Of a stretch of DNA of 64,000 nt, positions 21,601 to 34,355 are shown piece by piece; position 1 is the stretch's first letter, and each line of letters begins with the position of its first letter. The translations under genes and the position numbers were made by a program. This DNA is from Capra hircus (lineage: Eukaryota > Chordata > Mammalia > Artiodactyla > Bovidae): NCBI RefSeq assembly GCF_001704415.2, contig NC_030808.1, forward strand, positions 80,010,594-80,074,593, given 5' to 3'. The notes under the pieces were generated by a model, which did no database searches, was not told where the DNA came from, and was given only the letters and a program-made list of their open reading frames with translations.

Positions 21601-22325
21601 GTGTTTTTCTCAGATAAAGTTTCCTAGACTCAGAACAGGGTTGACACTTCCATGTTTTCATGGTGGCCCAAGCTATTCTCTGAATGGAAGCATGGCCACT
21701 GCTAGTACCCAAATGCTCCTACCCCTCTGCCCGGCTGAACACCATTATGATTTTGGAGCATGTAACTGCCTGCTTAGAGTTGGCACTTCAGCCTTCCAGT
21801 GTGGGGGATAATTCCTCCCTAAAGTCAGGGTGTTAACAGGCTTGTCGTGTCTGGGCAATGCCGGGCCTCCCCCATCATTAAGCTTTTTCATTTTGTCTCT
21901 GATAGCGCTCCACACAAATGCGATTTTCAGGCATTGCCTCCAATGCTCACCAATCCGGGGAGGGGGGGGCTCCCCCTCTGGCTCCAGAATTCCCTTGTAC
22001 CTGCTGAAAGTGTAAAAAGCAGGAATGTGGAGACTCTTTACCTAGTCTTGATAGCTTGGCCTCGTGCTGCAGCTTGCATAATGAATCAGCACATAAGATC
22101 AAGAGAACACTCTGTGTAACAGAAGCCTGGCCAGAGGGAAGAGCCACCTAGCCACAGGCCTGTGTGTCTGCTACGTGCCCAGATCCAAGGGGAAAATACC
22201 AGCCTTGCAGTGCCTCCTCAGTTTTCCTGTGATTCCACCATTTCTTATACCCATTCTCTCCCTTCTCCATTTTTACATTATCATTCATTTATTCAACAAT
22301 CATTATTTACCTCTTACTATACCCA
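21601..22325. other. Transposon-poor non-genic sequence
   Basis: No repeat family is recognised in about 720 bp. A Maf/AP-1-like string, atgaatcagcac at 22081-22092, lies in it, and an 8-G run at 21963-21970. Frames of 61-90 codons show no domain. This could be an old regulatory segment, but nothing in the sequence proves it. Confidence 0.35.
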
Positions 22326-22640
22326 GGCAGGCTTCCCGCATAGCTCAGTTGGTAAAGAATCTGCCTGCAATGCAGGAGATCTCGGTTCTATTCCTGGGTC
22401 AGGAAGATCCCCTGGAGAAGGGATAAGCTACCCACTCCAGTATTCTTGGGCTTCCCTTGTGGCTGGGCTGGTAAAGAATCCACCTGCAATGCAGAAGACC
22501 TGGGTTCGATCCTTGGGATGGGAAGATTCCCTGGAGAAGGGAAAGGCTACCCACTCCAGTATTCTGGCCTGGAAAATTCCGTGGACTATACAGCCCATGG
22601 GGTCGCAAAGAATCGGACACAACTGAGCGACTTTCACTTA
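22326..22640 (+). mobile_element. Tandem (1.5-unit) Bov-tA SINE
   Basis: The first tRNA-Glu head plus the start of the Bov-A body (22328-22445, ending at the 'ccagtattct' point) is followed directly by a second, complete Bov-tA (22448-22638). The joint falls where the body repeats 'cactccagtattct'. The same arrangement occurs inverted at 55164-55475. The 154-codon plus frame and its antisense partners here are SINE-derived. Confidence 0.92.
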
Positions 22641-22684
22641 TACCCCAGGCAGTATGTTAGGAATGAGATATAGACACCAAAAAT

Positions 22685-22830
22685 AATGGAAATAATCTAT
22701 TAACTGCCAGCACTATGCTAAAAAGCTCTCTCTACACTATCTCACTTAACACAAAACTCTACAAAGAAGGAACTATCTCCTCCATTTTATAGATTACAAA
22801 GCTGAGGTTCAAGAGAGATAAGACATTCTC
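22685..22830 (-). repeat. MIR SINE
   Basis: Antisense MIR: 'taactgccagcactatgcta', 'actatctcacttaacacaaa', 'ctccattttatagattacaa'. Confidence 0.75.
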
Positions 22831-22849
22831 AGAAGAGAGCTTCTGGGTA

Positions 22850-24500
22850 AAAATGGCAAAGCATCTCTAGATCAGAGAGTTTGTCTCACTCAACACCCAA
22901 GACTTTACACAATAAATGGCAAAACAAAAAACAACCAAACATTAAAAAAAAACAAAAAACTTACCATCAATTTCCACTCTTGGCAAGGACATATGAACAC
23001 CTACCAGATCCTGCTCTGCCTGCAGAATATAGCTATAAACTCTAGACAAAAACCAAAAACCAGCAACCTGCAGGTTCACTGAGAGTGAATAGAAGCAGAC
23101 AGAATCTGGAGAACAGTCACATCTTGAAAGAAGGTAATGACAAAGGTCAGCACCATGTGTAGCAGCTAAAACTCTGATAAAAGATTCATAGTCCTTCTAG
23201 TCTAAAGAACCAAAGAACAGAGTATGCTGAAAAGTAGGGGAAGAGGGAAGATATTGGAAAGGAATGATCTAAAGAAAAAGCCCAAAATAAAAACAGAGGG
23301 GGCAAAGAAAGAATGACTGGAAAATAAAAAGCAAAAGAAACAAAAATTTAAAAAGAAACAAGTAAATTCAAATAATAAAAGAGAAAGCCCACAAATTCTG
23401 CATATAAACTGATTGAACTTCTTTTGGATTCTGAACCACTAGGCAGACTCAAAACAGCAGAGCTGAAGATAGAGGAAATGACCAGAGAACTGAGCTGCTC
23501 CGCAAAGGGCACTGCTGAGTCTGAATCCAGCCCAAGTGCATTTACTTGCTAAAACCAAACACTGCAAAGGACTGTAACAGAATGGAGAATCTCCATAACA
23601 TCAAATGCTTAAGGTCGAAAATGTAATTCATAACTACTCAGCCTACAAAGAATCAGATGATATGAGCCAGGCTTAAGAGAAAAGACTATCAAGAGACCAA
23701 GCCCAAGATAATCCAGATGCTGGAATTAACCCAAGGGCTGCCAAGTGGCTATTACAATTATGTTCAAGGAAATCAAAGGAAAAAACACTTTAAATGAATG
23801 AAAGGCAGGAAATCTCAAATGAGAAGTATAAATTTTTTTTTAAGAATATCTGGAAATTCTAGAATAGGAAAATAAACTGATACTTAAAATTCTCTGGATA
23901 GACTTGACCAAAAAAAATGTCAAAGAACCTGAAGAGAGATTTTTCTACCTGAAAAACAGAATAAAAAAGAAACATTGAAAATATGAATAGAATCTCAGGG
24001 ACCTGTGGGAAAATATTAAAATGCCTACATACATCTCATTTGAATCCTAGCTGTGGAAACAAAGAAAATGAAGCCAAAAATTGTTTTCAAAGAAACGATG
24101 GCTTAATTTTTCTAAATTTATTGAAAGATATAAATGTATAGGGGCGTATCAGGTGGTGCTAGTAGTAAAAAACCCACCTGCCAATTTAGGATACATACAA
24201 GACCTTGGTTCAATCCTGGGAACGGGAAGATCCCCTGGAGGAGGACACAATAACCCACTCCAGTATTCTTGCCTAGAGAATCCCATGGACAGAGGAGCCT
24301 GGAGGCCTACAGTCCATAGGGTCACAAAGAGCTGGACACAACTGAAGCAACTTAGCACAGCACAGCATTAATTTATAGATTCAAGAAGTTTAGTGAACTC
24401 CAAGCAGAAAGTATAAAAACACACATTGGTGTATCACAGTCAAACTGTATGAAACTATAATAAGGAAAAATTTTGAAAGCAGCCAGAGATGGGGAAAATG
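22850..24500 (+). mobile_element. Old L1/HAL1-like 5' and ORF1 region (decayed)
   Basis: From about 23680 the sequence follows the ORF1 region of old mammalian L1/HAL1 elements: 'ctggatagacttgacc' at 23896, 'aatctcagggacctgtggga' at 23991, 'aaacgatggcttaatttttc' at 24095, then (after a SINE) 'tagattcaagaagtttagtg' at 24376 and 'attttgaaagcagccagaga' at 24471. No long frame survives. This element supplies much of the ~2.2-kb unit that was later triplicated. Confidence 0.65.
24142..24368 (+). mobile_element. Bov-tA SINE 1 (left boundary of the array)
   Basis: The tRNA-like head starts at 'gggcgtatcaggtggtgcta'. The 3' half reads 'ggaggcctacagtccatagg' and ends 'agcacagcacagcatt'. Imperfect target duplication: 'taaatgtatag' on the left, 'taatttatag' on the right. 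Its 5' half differs from the other three SINEs of the array, while its 3' half matches SINEs 2 and 3. It is therefore the left parental SINE. Confidence 0.9.
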
Positions 24501-26072
24501 ATATATCACACAGTGGAAAATCCATACTTCATAATCTCATACTTACCTTTCTGAGAAGCAGTGTGGAAGAAAATGGGTGAAATGGAAAAGGCTTGATAAT
24601 TTTCAGGAATTGCAACAACCCTGCTCCAGTTGGGAAAAAATGACTGAGAAGGTGAAAGGCAAGTTGGAGGAAGTTAAGAGAAGCCTCTGGAAACAGCAGC
24701 ACTGAACACCAGGGACCGTGGTGAAGGAGGGTTTGACAGTTTCTGGATCACTGTGGTGGGTGGGGCAAGCCCATAGGAGTGGTATACACACAATACTGGG
24801 TGGCATGGGGTCTGGAACTACACATTTTAATAGGATCTTAGAAGAGTACAGGTTCCGGGTCCTATAATGAAGACTGCATGCAGCCCTAGCCTTTCCAATG
24901 CCTAAAACTACAGAAAAGTGGACAGTAAGCAACTCACATTCTCAAGGTGTAGTTCTCATGGGAAGACAATTGAATTTTAGATAAGATAGGATGAGTTTCA
25001 AGAAGTCACCTAGATTCTATATCAAACCAAGGAATCCATGTTAATCATGAGTAAAAACTTTAAGTGCTCTGTATAGAGAAAAAAAAAGTCAATTCAGAAA
25101 ATATAGCCCAAACCAGGAAAGAGAAGAATATTCATCATGAATACATCACTCTTCAGACATACATATTCAAATAAGAAATATGACTTCAATAAGATGAGAT
25201 CCCAAAGACAAAATAATCAAATAGCACACAATAAAGAGGGAGATGAAAATGTCAAAGGGGCAAAGTGTAGCAAAATCTTACTTTGGATCTGACAGATGAC
25301 TTAGAAAAGTTAACAGGTAACAGAATAAATGCAGCTGAACATCAGATGACTTTCTTGGAGTTAACTTGACTTAATCGTAATGAATATTGGAGGAAAAGAC
25401 ATGAGATTTAAAACAATAAAGGATAGATGACAAAGACTATCTAACATAAGAATTTTTGGTGTTGTGGAAGTGAAGCGCTACAGTAATTAAGTTGAGAAGC
25501 TGTGTAGAAATATAATAGAGGAAAATTTCTCTAAAATGCAAGAATTCAAACCTTTAATCCAAAATATGTACTGTTTTCCAATAATATTAGTAGGAAAAAA
25601 GAGACATTGTATTAAGGGATTTTTTTAAAAAAGATTTCTTTAGGTATTCAGGAAGAAAAGTCCAATCACCTGTAAAGATGAAGAAAATCAGATTTTCTAT
25701 TGCAATGTTCAGTGCAGAGGACAGTGGAGCAATGTCCACAAAGTTCCAAGAGTAAGAAAAGTGACCCCAAAATGTTACTACCTATCACAATGTCATTCAA
25801 GTATAAATCAAAAGGCACACCTTCTCAAACATGCAAGAAATAGAGCATGCATGCATGAACCCTTCTTGAAAACATAAGCACTACCTGATCAAGAGTTCAA
25901 TCACAACAAAACACCCAGAAATAGAAATGCTGGGGCAAAATACATAGTTCAGTTCAGTTCAGTTCAGTCGCTCACTCATGTCCAACTCTTTGCTACCCCA
26001 TGAATCGCAGCACGCCAGGCCTCCCTGTCCATCACCAACTCCCGGAGGTCACTCAGACTCACGTCCATTGAG

Positions 26073-27767
26073 TCAGGGATGCCATCCAACCATCTCATCC
26101 TCTGTCATCCCCTTCTCCTCCTGCCCCCAATCCCTCCCAGCATCAGAGTCTTTTCCAATGAGTCCACTCTTCGCATGAGGTGGCCAAAGTACTGGAGTTT
26201 CAGCTTCAACATCATTCCTTCCAAAGAAATCCCAGGGCTGATCTCCTTCAGAATGGACTGGTTGGATCTCCTTGCAGTCCAAGGGACTCTCAAGAGTCTT
26301 CTTCAACATCACAGTTCAAAAGCATCAATTCTTTGGTGCTCAGCCTTCTTCACAGTCCAACTCTCACATTCATACATGACCGCTGGAAAAACCATAGCCT
26401 TGACTAGATGGACCTTAGTCGGCAAAGTAATGCCTCTGCTTTTGAATATGCTATCAAGGTTGGTCATAACTTTTCTTCCAAGGAGTAAGCGTCTTTTAAT
26501 TTCATGGCTGCAGTCACCATCTGCAGTGATTTTGGAGCCCAAAAAAATAAAGTCTGACACTGTTTCCACTGTTTCCCCATCTATTTCCCATGAAGTGATG
26601 GGACCGGATGCCATGATCTTCATTTTCTGAATGTTGAGCTTAAGCCAACTTTTTCACTCTCTGCTTTCATTGTCATCAAGAGGGTTTTTAGTTCCTCTTC
26701 ACTTTCTGCCATAAGGGTGGTGTCTCCTGCATATCTGAGGTGATTGATATTTCTCCCAGCAATCTTGATTCCAGCTTGTGTTTCTTCCAGTCCAGCGTTT
26801 CTCATGATGTACTCTGCATAGAAGTTAAATAAGCAGGGTGACAATATACAAACTGACCTACTCCTTTTCCTATTTGGGGTCAGTCTGTTGTTCCATGTCC
26901 AGTTCTAACTGTTGCTTCCTGACCTGCATACAGGTTTCTCAAGAGGCAGGTCAGGTGGTCTGGTATTCCCATCTCTGTCAGAATTTTCCACAGTTTATTG
27001 TGATCCACACGGTCAAAGGCTTTGGCATAGTCAATAAAGCAGAAATAGATGTTTTTCTGGAACTCTCTTCCTTTTTCCATGATCCAGCAGATGTTGGCAA
27101 TTTGATCTCTGGTTCCTCTGCCTTTTCTAAAACCAGCTTGAACATCAGGAAGTTCACGGTTCATGTATTACTGAAGCCTGGCTTGGAGAATTTTGAGCAT
27201 TACTTTACTAGCATGTGAGATGACTGCAATTGTGCGGTAGTTTGAGCATTCTTTGGCATTGCTTTTCTTTGGGACTGGAATGAAAATGGAACTTTTCCAG
27301 TCCTGTGGCCACTGCTGAGTTTTCCAAATTTGCTGGCATATTGAGTGCAGCACTTTCACAGCATCATCTTTTTGGATTTGAAATAGCTCAACTAGAATGC
27401 CATCACTTCCACTAGCTTTGTTTATAGTGATGCTTTCTAAGGCCCACGTGACTTCACATTCCAGGATGTCTGGCTCTAGATGAGTGATCACACCATCGTG
27501 ATTCTCTGGGTCGTGAAGATCTTTTTTGTACAGTTCTTCTGTGTATTCTTGCCACCTCTTCTTAATATCTTCTGCTTCTCTTCAGTCCATACCATTTCTG
27601 TCCTTCATCGAGCCCATCTTTGCATGAAATGATCCCTTGATTTCTCTAATTTTCTTGAAGAGATCTCTAGTCTTTCCCAATCTGTTGTTTTCCTCTATTT
27701 CTTTGCATTGATCACTGAAGAAGGCTTTCTTATCTCTTCTTGCTATTCTTTGGAACTCTGCATTCAA
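26073..27767 (-). pseudogene. BovB reverse transcriptase and C-terminal region, broken
   Basis: Fragments at 27582-27767, 27168-27491 and 26880-27164 share one frame with internal stops. 26620-26844 and 26309-26623 are in two other frames. Visible are the RT fingers (KASGSDGI, VPKKSNAKECSNYRTIA), the AGFRKGRGTRDQI block, the FIDYAKAFDRVDH box with the first catalytic Asp, and the catalytic box, which reads YAGD where active copies have YADD. Loss of that Asp alone would stop polymerisation. The C-terminal part (GCESWTVKKAE-like) follows. Function is inferred from the RTE LINE family. Confidence 0.9.
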
Positions 27768-27819
27768 TGTTTACATCTTTCCTTTTCTCCTTTGTTTTTC
27801 TCCTCTCTTCTTTTCACAG

Positions 27820-28755
27820 CTATTTGTAAGGCCTCCCCGGACAGCCATTTTGCTTTTTTGCATTTCTTTTCCATGGGGATGGCCTTGATCCCTGTCTCCT
27901 GTACAATGTCAGAACCTCATTCCATAGTTCATCAGGCACTCTATCTATCAGATCTAGGCCCTTAAATCTATTTCGCACTTCCACTGCATAATCATAAGGG
28001 ATTTGATTTAGGTCATACCTGAATGGTCTAGCGGTTTTCCCTACTTTCTTCAATTTGAGTCTGAATTTGGTAATAATGAGTTCATGATCTGAGCCACAGT
28101 CAGCTCCTGGTCTTGTTTTTGCTGACTGTATAGAGCTTCTCCATCTTTGGCTGCAAAGAATACAATCAATCTGATTTCGATGTTGACCATCTGGTGATGT
28201 CCATGTGTAGAGTCTTCTCATGTGTTGTTGGAAGAGGGTGTTTGCTATGACCAGTGCATTTTCTTGGCAAAACTCTGTTAGCCTTTGCCCTGCTTCATTC
28301 CACATTCCAAGGCCAAGTTTGCCTGTTACTCCAGGTGTTTCTTGACTTCCTACTTTTGCATTCCAGTCCCCTATAATGAAAAGGACATCTTTTTTGGGTG
28401 TTAGTTCTAAAAGGTCTTGTAGGTCTTCATAGAACCATTCAACTTCAGCTTCTTCAGCATTACTGGCTGGGGCATAGACTTGGATTACCATGATATTGAA
28501 TGGTTTGCCTTGGAAACGAAAAGAGATCATTCTGTAGTTTTTGAGATTGCATCCAAGTACTGCATTTCAGACTCTTTTGTTGACCATGATGGCTATTCCA
28601 TTTCTTCTGAGGGATTCCTGCCCGCAGTAGTAGGTATAATGGTCATCTGAGTTAAATTCACCCATTCCGGTCCATTTTAGTTCGCTGATTCCTAGAATGT
28701 CGACATTCACCCTTGCCATCTCTTGTTTGACCACTTCCAATTTGCCTTGATTCAT
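27820..28755 (-). pseudogene. BovB AP-like endonuclease domain, broken
   Basis: Two frames, 28567-28755 (62 codons) and 27820-28530 (236 codons), share one reading frame and are separated by an in-frame TGA at 28567-28569. The first carries the N-terminal endonuclease region (ISELKW). The second has the GDWNAKVG motif at residues 54-61 and SDHELI at 147-152, both typical of the APE-type endonuclease of RTE-clade LINEs that nicks target DNA for reverse transcription. The right-hand frame then shifts before the polymerase. It is a dead transposon gene, not a host gene. Confidence 0.9.
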
Positions 28756-29882
28756 GGACCTGACATTCCAGGTTCCTATGCAATATTGCTCTTTACAGCA
28801 TCAGACCTTGCTTCTATCACCAGTCACATCCACAGCTGGGTATGTTTTTGCTTTGGCTCCATCCCTTCATTCTTTCTGGAGTTATTTCTCCACTGATCTC
28901 CAGTAGCGTGTTGGGCACCTACTGACCTGGGGAGTTCCTCTTTCAGTAGCCTATCATTTTGCCTTTTCATAGTGTTCATGGGGTTCTCAAGGCAAGAATA
29001 CTGAAGTGGTTTGCCATTCCCTTCTGCAGTGGACCACATTCTGTCAGACCTCTCCACCATGACCTGCCCATCTTGGGTTGCCCCACTGGCATGGCTTAGT
29101 TTCATTGAGTTAGACAAGGCTGTGGTCCTAGTGTGATCAGACTGACCAGTTTTCTGTGAGTATGGTTTCAGTGTGTCTGCCTTCTGCTGCCCTCTTGCAA
29201 CACCTACCATCTTACTTGGGTTTCTCTTACCTTGGGTATGGGGTATCACTTCACAGCTGCTCCAGCAAAGCTCAGCCGCTGCTTCTTACCTTGGACAAGG
29301 TATCTCCTCACCACCCCCCTTCCTGACCTTCAACGTGGGATAGCTCTTCTAGGCCCTCCTGCGCCCGCGCAGCCACTATGCCTTGGACATGAGGTTGCTC
29401 CTTCCTGCTGCTGCCCCTGACCTGAGATGTTTGTGGCTCCTCCTGGCCACCCCTGACCTCAGACATGGGCAAAAAACATAGTACTGAGCATCAAATCCAT
29501 GTAAACATCAAAGTAAATTTGAGTAACAGGGAAGTCATGGGACAGAATGAATTAAAATTGTCACAACTTTTACACAGAAATAATACTGACCAGTGAAAAA
29601 CAGCAGGAGGGGAGTAAGAAGTGGTAAGAAGTATAATAGTGCTGGTCTCATATTTTCTGATAGGCCATCAGTTGGTGATATCCAAAGTTAAAATACAGTG
29701 GTTTAGATCACTTGGTCCAGTGATTGACTCATATCTCCTAGACTTTAAGAACCATGCACTTAACCATTTTATCCTACCTCCTGCACTCTGGAGTTAAGGA
29801 CCTTGAAGTCTTTCTTTTTTTGAAGTCTTTCTTTTTTGAATCCTTTACATAATTTTTTTTTAACTGGGAGCATAATTGCTTT

Positions 29883-30115
29883 GGGCTTCCCAGGTGATGC
29901 TAGTGGTAAAAAATCAGCATGCCAATGCAAGATACATCAGAGTCGCAGGTTTGATCCCTCAGTTGGGAAGATCCCCTAGAGGAGGGCATGCCAACCCACT
30001 ACAGTATTCTTGCCTAGAGAATCCCATGGACAGAGGAGCCTGGAGGCGTACAGTCCATAGGGTCACAAAGAGCTGGACACAACTGAAGCAACTTAGCACA
30101 GCACAGCATAAATTT
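29883..30115 (+). mobile_element. Bov-tA SINE 2 (hybrid junction)
   Basis: The 5' half ('gggcttcccaggtgatgcta', 'catcagagtcgcaggtttga') matches SINE 4 at 36562. The 3' half ('ggaggcgtacagtccatagg', 'agcacagcacagcat') matches SINE 1 at 24142. The switch lies near 'acagtattcttgcctagaga' (30001-30020). This is a recombinant SINE at a duplication joint. Confidence 0.92.
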
Positions 30116-30390
30116 ATAGATTCAAGAAGTTTAGTGAACCCCAAGCAGCATAAGTATAAAGACACACATTGGCATATCCCAGTCAAACTGTTCGAAACTA
30201 ACGAAAATAATAAGGAATAATAAGGAAAGTTTTGAAAGCAGCCAGACATGGGGAAAACGATATATCACTCAGTGGAAAAGCCATACTTCATAATCTTGAA
30301 CTTACCTTTCTGAGAAGCAGTGTGGAAGAAAACAGGTGAACTGGAAAATGCTTGATAATTTTCAGGAATTGCAACACTCCCTGTTCCAAT

Positions 30391-30600
30391 TCCTGGTAGC
30401 TCAGAGGTTAAAGCATCTGCCCGCAATGCGGGAGATCTGGGTGTGATCCCTGGGTCAGGAAGATTCCCCTGGACAAGGAAATGGCAACCCACTCCAGTAT
30501 TCTTGCCTGGAGAATCCCATGGATGCAGGAGCCTAGTGGGCTAGAGTCCACAGGGTTGCAAAGAGTCAGACATGACTGAGCAACTTCACTTTCATTTTCA
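30391..30600 (+). mobile_element. Bov-tA SINE private to the second unit
   Basis: It is a Bov-tA with target duplication ctgttccaat/ctgttccaaa at 30381-30390 and 30601-30610. The first and third units read straight through this point (near 24627 and 32808), so it was inserted after the triplication. Confidence 0.95.
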
Positions 30601-32321
30601 CTGTTCCAAATGGGAAAGAATATGACTGAGAAGGTGAAAGGCAAGTTAGAAGAAGTTAAGTGAAAACCCCTGGAAGCAGCAGCACGGAACACTAGGGACC
30701 GTGGTGAAGGAGGGTTTGACAGTTTCTGGATCACTGTGGTGGGTGGGGCAAGCCCATAGGAGTGGTATACACACCCAGCTGGGTTGCAGGAGCCTGGAAC
30801 TACACATTTTAATAGGATCTCAGAAAAGTACAGGTTCCGGGTCCTATAATGAAGATTGCGTGCAGCCCTAGCTTTTCCAATGCCTAAAACTATAGAAAAG
30901 TGGACAGTAAGCAACTCACATTCTCAAGGTGTAGTTCTCATGGGAAGACACTGAATTTTAGATAAGATAGGATGAGTTTCAAGAAGTCACCTAGATTCTT
31001 TATCAAACCAAGGAATCCATGTTAATCATGAGTAAAAACTTTAAGTGATCTGTATAGAGAAGAAAAAAAAAATCAATTCAGAAAATATAGCCCAAACCAG
31101 GAAAGAGAAGAATATTCATCATGAATACATCACTCTTCAGACATACATATTCAAATAAGAAATATGACTTCAGTAAGATGAGATCCCAAAGACAAAATAA
31201 TCAAATAGCACACAATAAAGAGGGAGATGAAAATGTCAAAGGGGCAAAGTGTAGCAAAATCTTACTTTGGATCTGACAGATGACTTAGAAAAGTTAACAG
31301 ATAACAGAATAAATGCAGCTGAACATCAGATGATTTCATGGAGTTAAGACTTGACTTAATCGTGATGAATATTGGAGGAAAAGACACAAGATTTAAAACA
31401 ATAAAGAATAGATGACAAAGACTAACATAAGAATTTTTGGTGTTGTGGAAGTGAAGCGCTACAGTAATTAAGTTGAGAAGCTGTGTAGAAATGTAATAGA
31501 GGAAAATTTCTCTAAAATGTAAGAATTCAAACCTTTAATCCAAAGTATGTACTGTTTTCCAATAATATTAGTAGGAAAAAAGAGACCTTATATTAATGGG
31601 TTTTAAAAAACGATTTCTCCTTAGGTATTCAGGAAGAAAAGTCCAATCACCTGTAAAGAGGAAGAAAATCAGATTTTCTATTGCAATGTTCAGTGCAGAG
31701 GACAGTGGAGCAATGTCCACAAAGTTCTAAGAGTAAGAAAAAGTGACCCCAAAATGTTACATCCAATCACAGTGTCATTCAAGTATAAATCAAAAGGCAC
31801 ACCTTCTCAAATATGCAAGAAATAGAGCATGCATGCATGAAACCTTCTTGAAAACATAAGCTCTACCTGATCAAGAGTTCAAACACAATAAAACACCCAG
31901 AAATAGAAATGTTGGGGCAAAAAACATAGTAGTGAGCATCTAATCCATGTAAATATCAAAGTAAATTTGAGTAACAGGGAAGTCATGGGACAGAATGAAT
32001 TAAAATTGTCACAACTTTTACACAGAAATAATACTGTCCAGTGAAAAACAGCAGGAGGGGAGTTTGAAGTGGTAAGAAATATAATAGTGCTGGTCTCGTA
32101 TTTTCTGATAGGCCATCAGTTGGTAATATCCAAAATTAAAATACAGTGGTTTAGGAGATCACTGGTGGTCCAGTGATTAACTCATATCTCCTAGACTTTA
32201 AGAACCATGCACTTAACCATTTTATCCTACCTTCTGCACCCTGGAGTTAAGGAAATTGAAGTCTTTTTTTTTTTTTAATCTTTTACAAATTTTTTTTTAA
32301 ACTGGGAGCATAATTGCTTTA

Positions 32322-32548
32322 GATTTTCCAGTGATGCTAGTGGTAAAGAATCAGCCTGCCAATACAGGATACATCGAGTTGCAGATTTGATCCCTCAGTT
32401 GTGAAGATCCCCTAGAAGAGGGCGTGCCAACGCACTCCAGTATTCTTGCCTAGAGAATCCCATGGACAGAGGAGCCTGGAGGCCTACAGTCCATAGGGTC
32501 ACAAAGAGCTGGACACAACTGAAGCAACTTAGCACAGCACAGCATAAA
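32322..32548 (+). mobile_element. Bov-tA SINE 3 (hybrid junction)
   Basis: It has the same mosaic as SINE 2: SINE-4-like 5' half ('gatgctagtggtaaagaatc', 'catcgagttgcagatttga') and SINE-1-like 3' half ('ggaggcctacagtccatagg'). It is the second joint of the array. Confidence 0.92.
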
Positions 32549-34355
32549 TTTATAGATTCAAGAAGTTTAGTGAACCCCAAGCAGCATAAGTATAAAGACA
32601 CACATTGGCGTATCACAGTCAAACTGTTGGAAACTATAATAAGGAAAAGTTATGAAAGCAGCCAGACATGGGGAAAATGATATATCACACATGGAAAATC
32701 CATACTTTGTAATCTCGTACTTACCTTTCTGAGAAGCAGTGTGGAAGAAAATGGGTGAAATGGAAAAGGCTTGATAATTTTCAGGAATTGCAACACTCCT
32801 TGTTCCAATTGGGAAAGAATATGACTGAGAAGGTGAAAAGGCAAGTTGGAAGAAGTTAAGAGAAAACCCCTGGAAGCAGCAGCACTGAATACCAGGGACC
32901 ATGGTGAAGGAGGGTTTGACAGTTTCTGGATCACTGTGGTGGGTGGGGCAAGCCCACAGGAGTGGTATACACACCCACCTGGTTGGCATGGGGCCTGGAA
33001 CTATGCATTTTAATAGGATCTCAGAAAAGTACAAGTTCCGGGTCCTATAATGAAGACTCCATGCAGCCCTAGCCTTTCCTATGCCTTTTCCCATGTCTAC
33101 AGAAAAGTGGACAGTAAGCAACTCATATTCTCAAGGTGTAGTTCTGATGCGAAGACAACTGAGTTTTAGATAAGATAGGATACATTTCAAGAAGTCATCT
33201 AGATTCTATATCAAACCAAGTAATCCATGTTAATCATGAGTAAAAACTTTAAGTGCTCTGCATAGAGAAAAAAAAATCAATTCAGAAAATATAGCCCAAA
33301 CCAGGAAAGAGAAGAATATTCATCATGAATACATCACTCTTCAGACATACATATTCAAATAAGAAATATGACTTCAATAAGATGAGATCCCAAAGACAAA
33401 ATAATCAAATAGCACACAATAAAGAGGGAGATGAAAATGTCAAAGGGGCAAAGTGTAGCAAAATCTTACTTTGGATCTGACAGATGACTTAGAAAAGTTA
33501 ACAGGTAACAGAATAAATGCAGCTGAATGTCAGATGACTTTCGTGGAGTTAAGACTTGAGTTAATCGTGATGAATATTGGAGGAAAAGACACAAGATTTA
33601 AAACAATAAAGAATAGATAACAAAGACTATTTAACATAAGAATTTTTGGTGTTGTGGAAGTGAAGCGCTACAGTAATTAAGTTGAGAAGCTGTGTAGAAA
33701 TGTAATAGTGGAAAATTTCTCTAAAATGTAACAATTCAAACTTTTAATCCAATGTATGTACTGTTTTCCAATAATATTAGTAGGAAAAAAGAGACCTTAC
33801 ATTAAGGGTTTTTTTAAAAAAGATTTCTTTAGGTATTCAGGAAGAAAAGTCCAATCACCTGTAAAGAGGAAGAAAATCAGATTTTCTATTGCAATGTTCA
33901 GTGCAGAGGACAGTGGAGCAATGTCCACAAAGTTCTAAGAGTAAGAAAAAGTGACCCCAAAATATTACATCCTATCACAGTGTCATTCAAGTATAAATCA
34001 AAAGGCACACCTTCTCAAATATGCAAGAAATAGAGCATGCATGCATGAACCCTTCTTGAAAACATAAGCTCTACCTGATCAAGAGTTCAAACACAATAAA
34101 ACACCCAGAAATAGAAATGCTGGGGCAAAATCATAGTAGCGAGCATCTAATCCATGTAAATATCAAAGTAAATTTGAGTAACAGGGAAGTCATGGGACAG
34201 AATGAATTAAAATTGTCACAACTTTTACACAGAAATAATACTGACCAGTGAAAAACAGCAGGAGGGGAGTAAGAAGTGGTAAGAAGTATAACAGTGCTGG
34301 TCTCATATTTTCTGATAGGCCATCAGTTGGTGATATCCAAAATTAAAATACAGTG

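Larger units (their letters stand above)
25948..29466 (-). mobile_element. Near full-length BovB LINE (3.5 kb)
   Basis: The 3' terminus is at 25948 (a run of 'ttcag' repeats) and the 5' end at 29466. A 15-bp target duplication (gggcaaaa, one variable base, acatag) lies at 25933-25947 and 29467-29481. The sister units carry the uninterrupted site, which confirms the edges. The order from the 5' end is an untranslated leader (to about 28760), an AP-like endonuclease, a reverse transcriptase and a C-terminal domain. Nonsense codons and frameshifts break the frame, so it cannot move by itself. Confidence 0.96.

Noticed and set aside
21254..21811. 185-codon plus-strand frame
   Set aside because: It runs antisense through a Bov-tA SINE, a T-rich run and unique sequence. 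No single origin and no domain.
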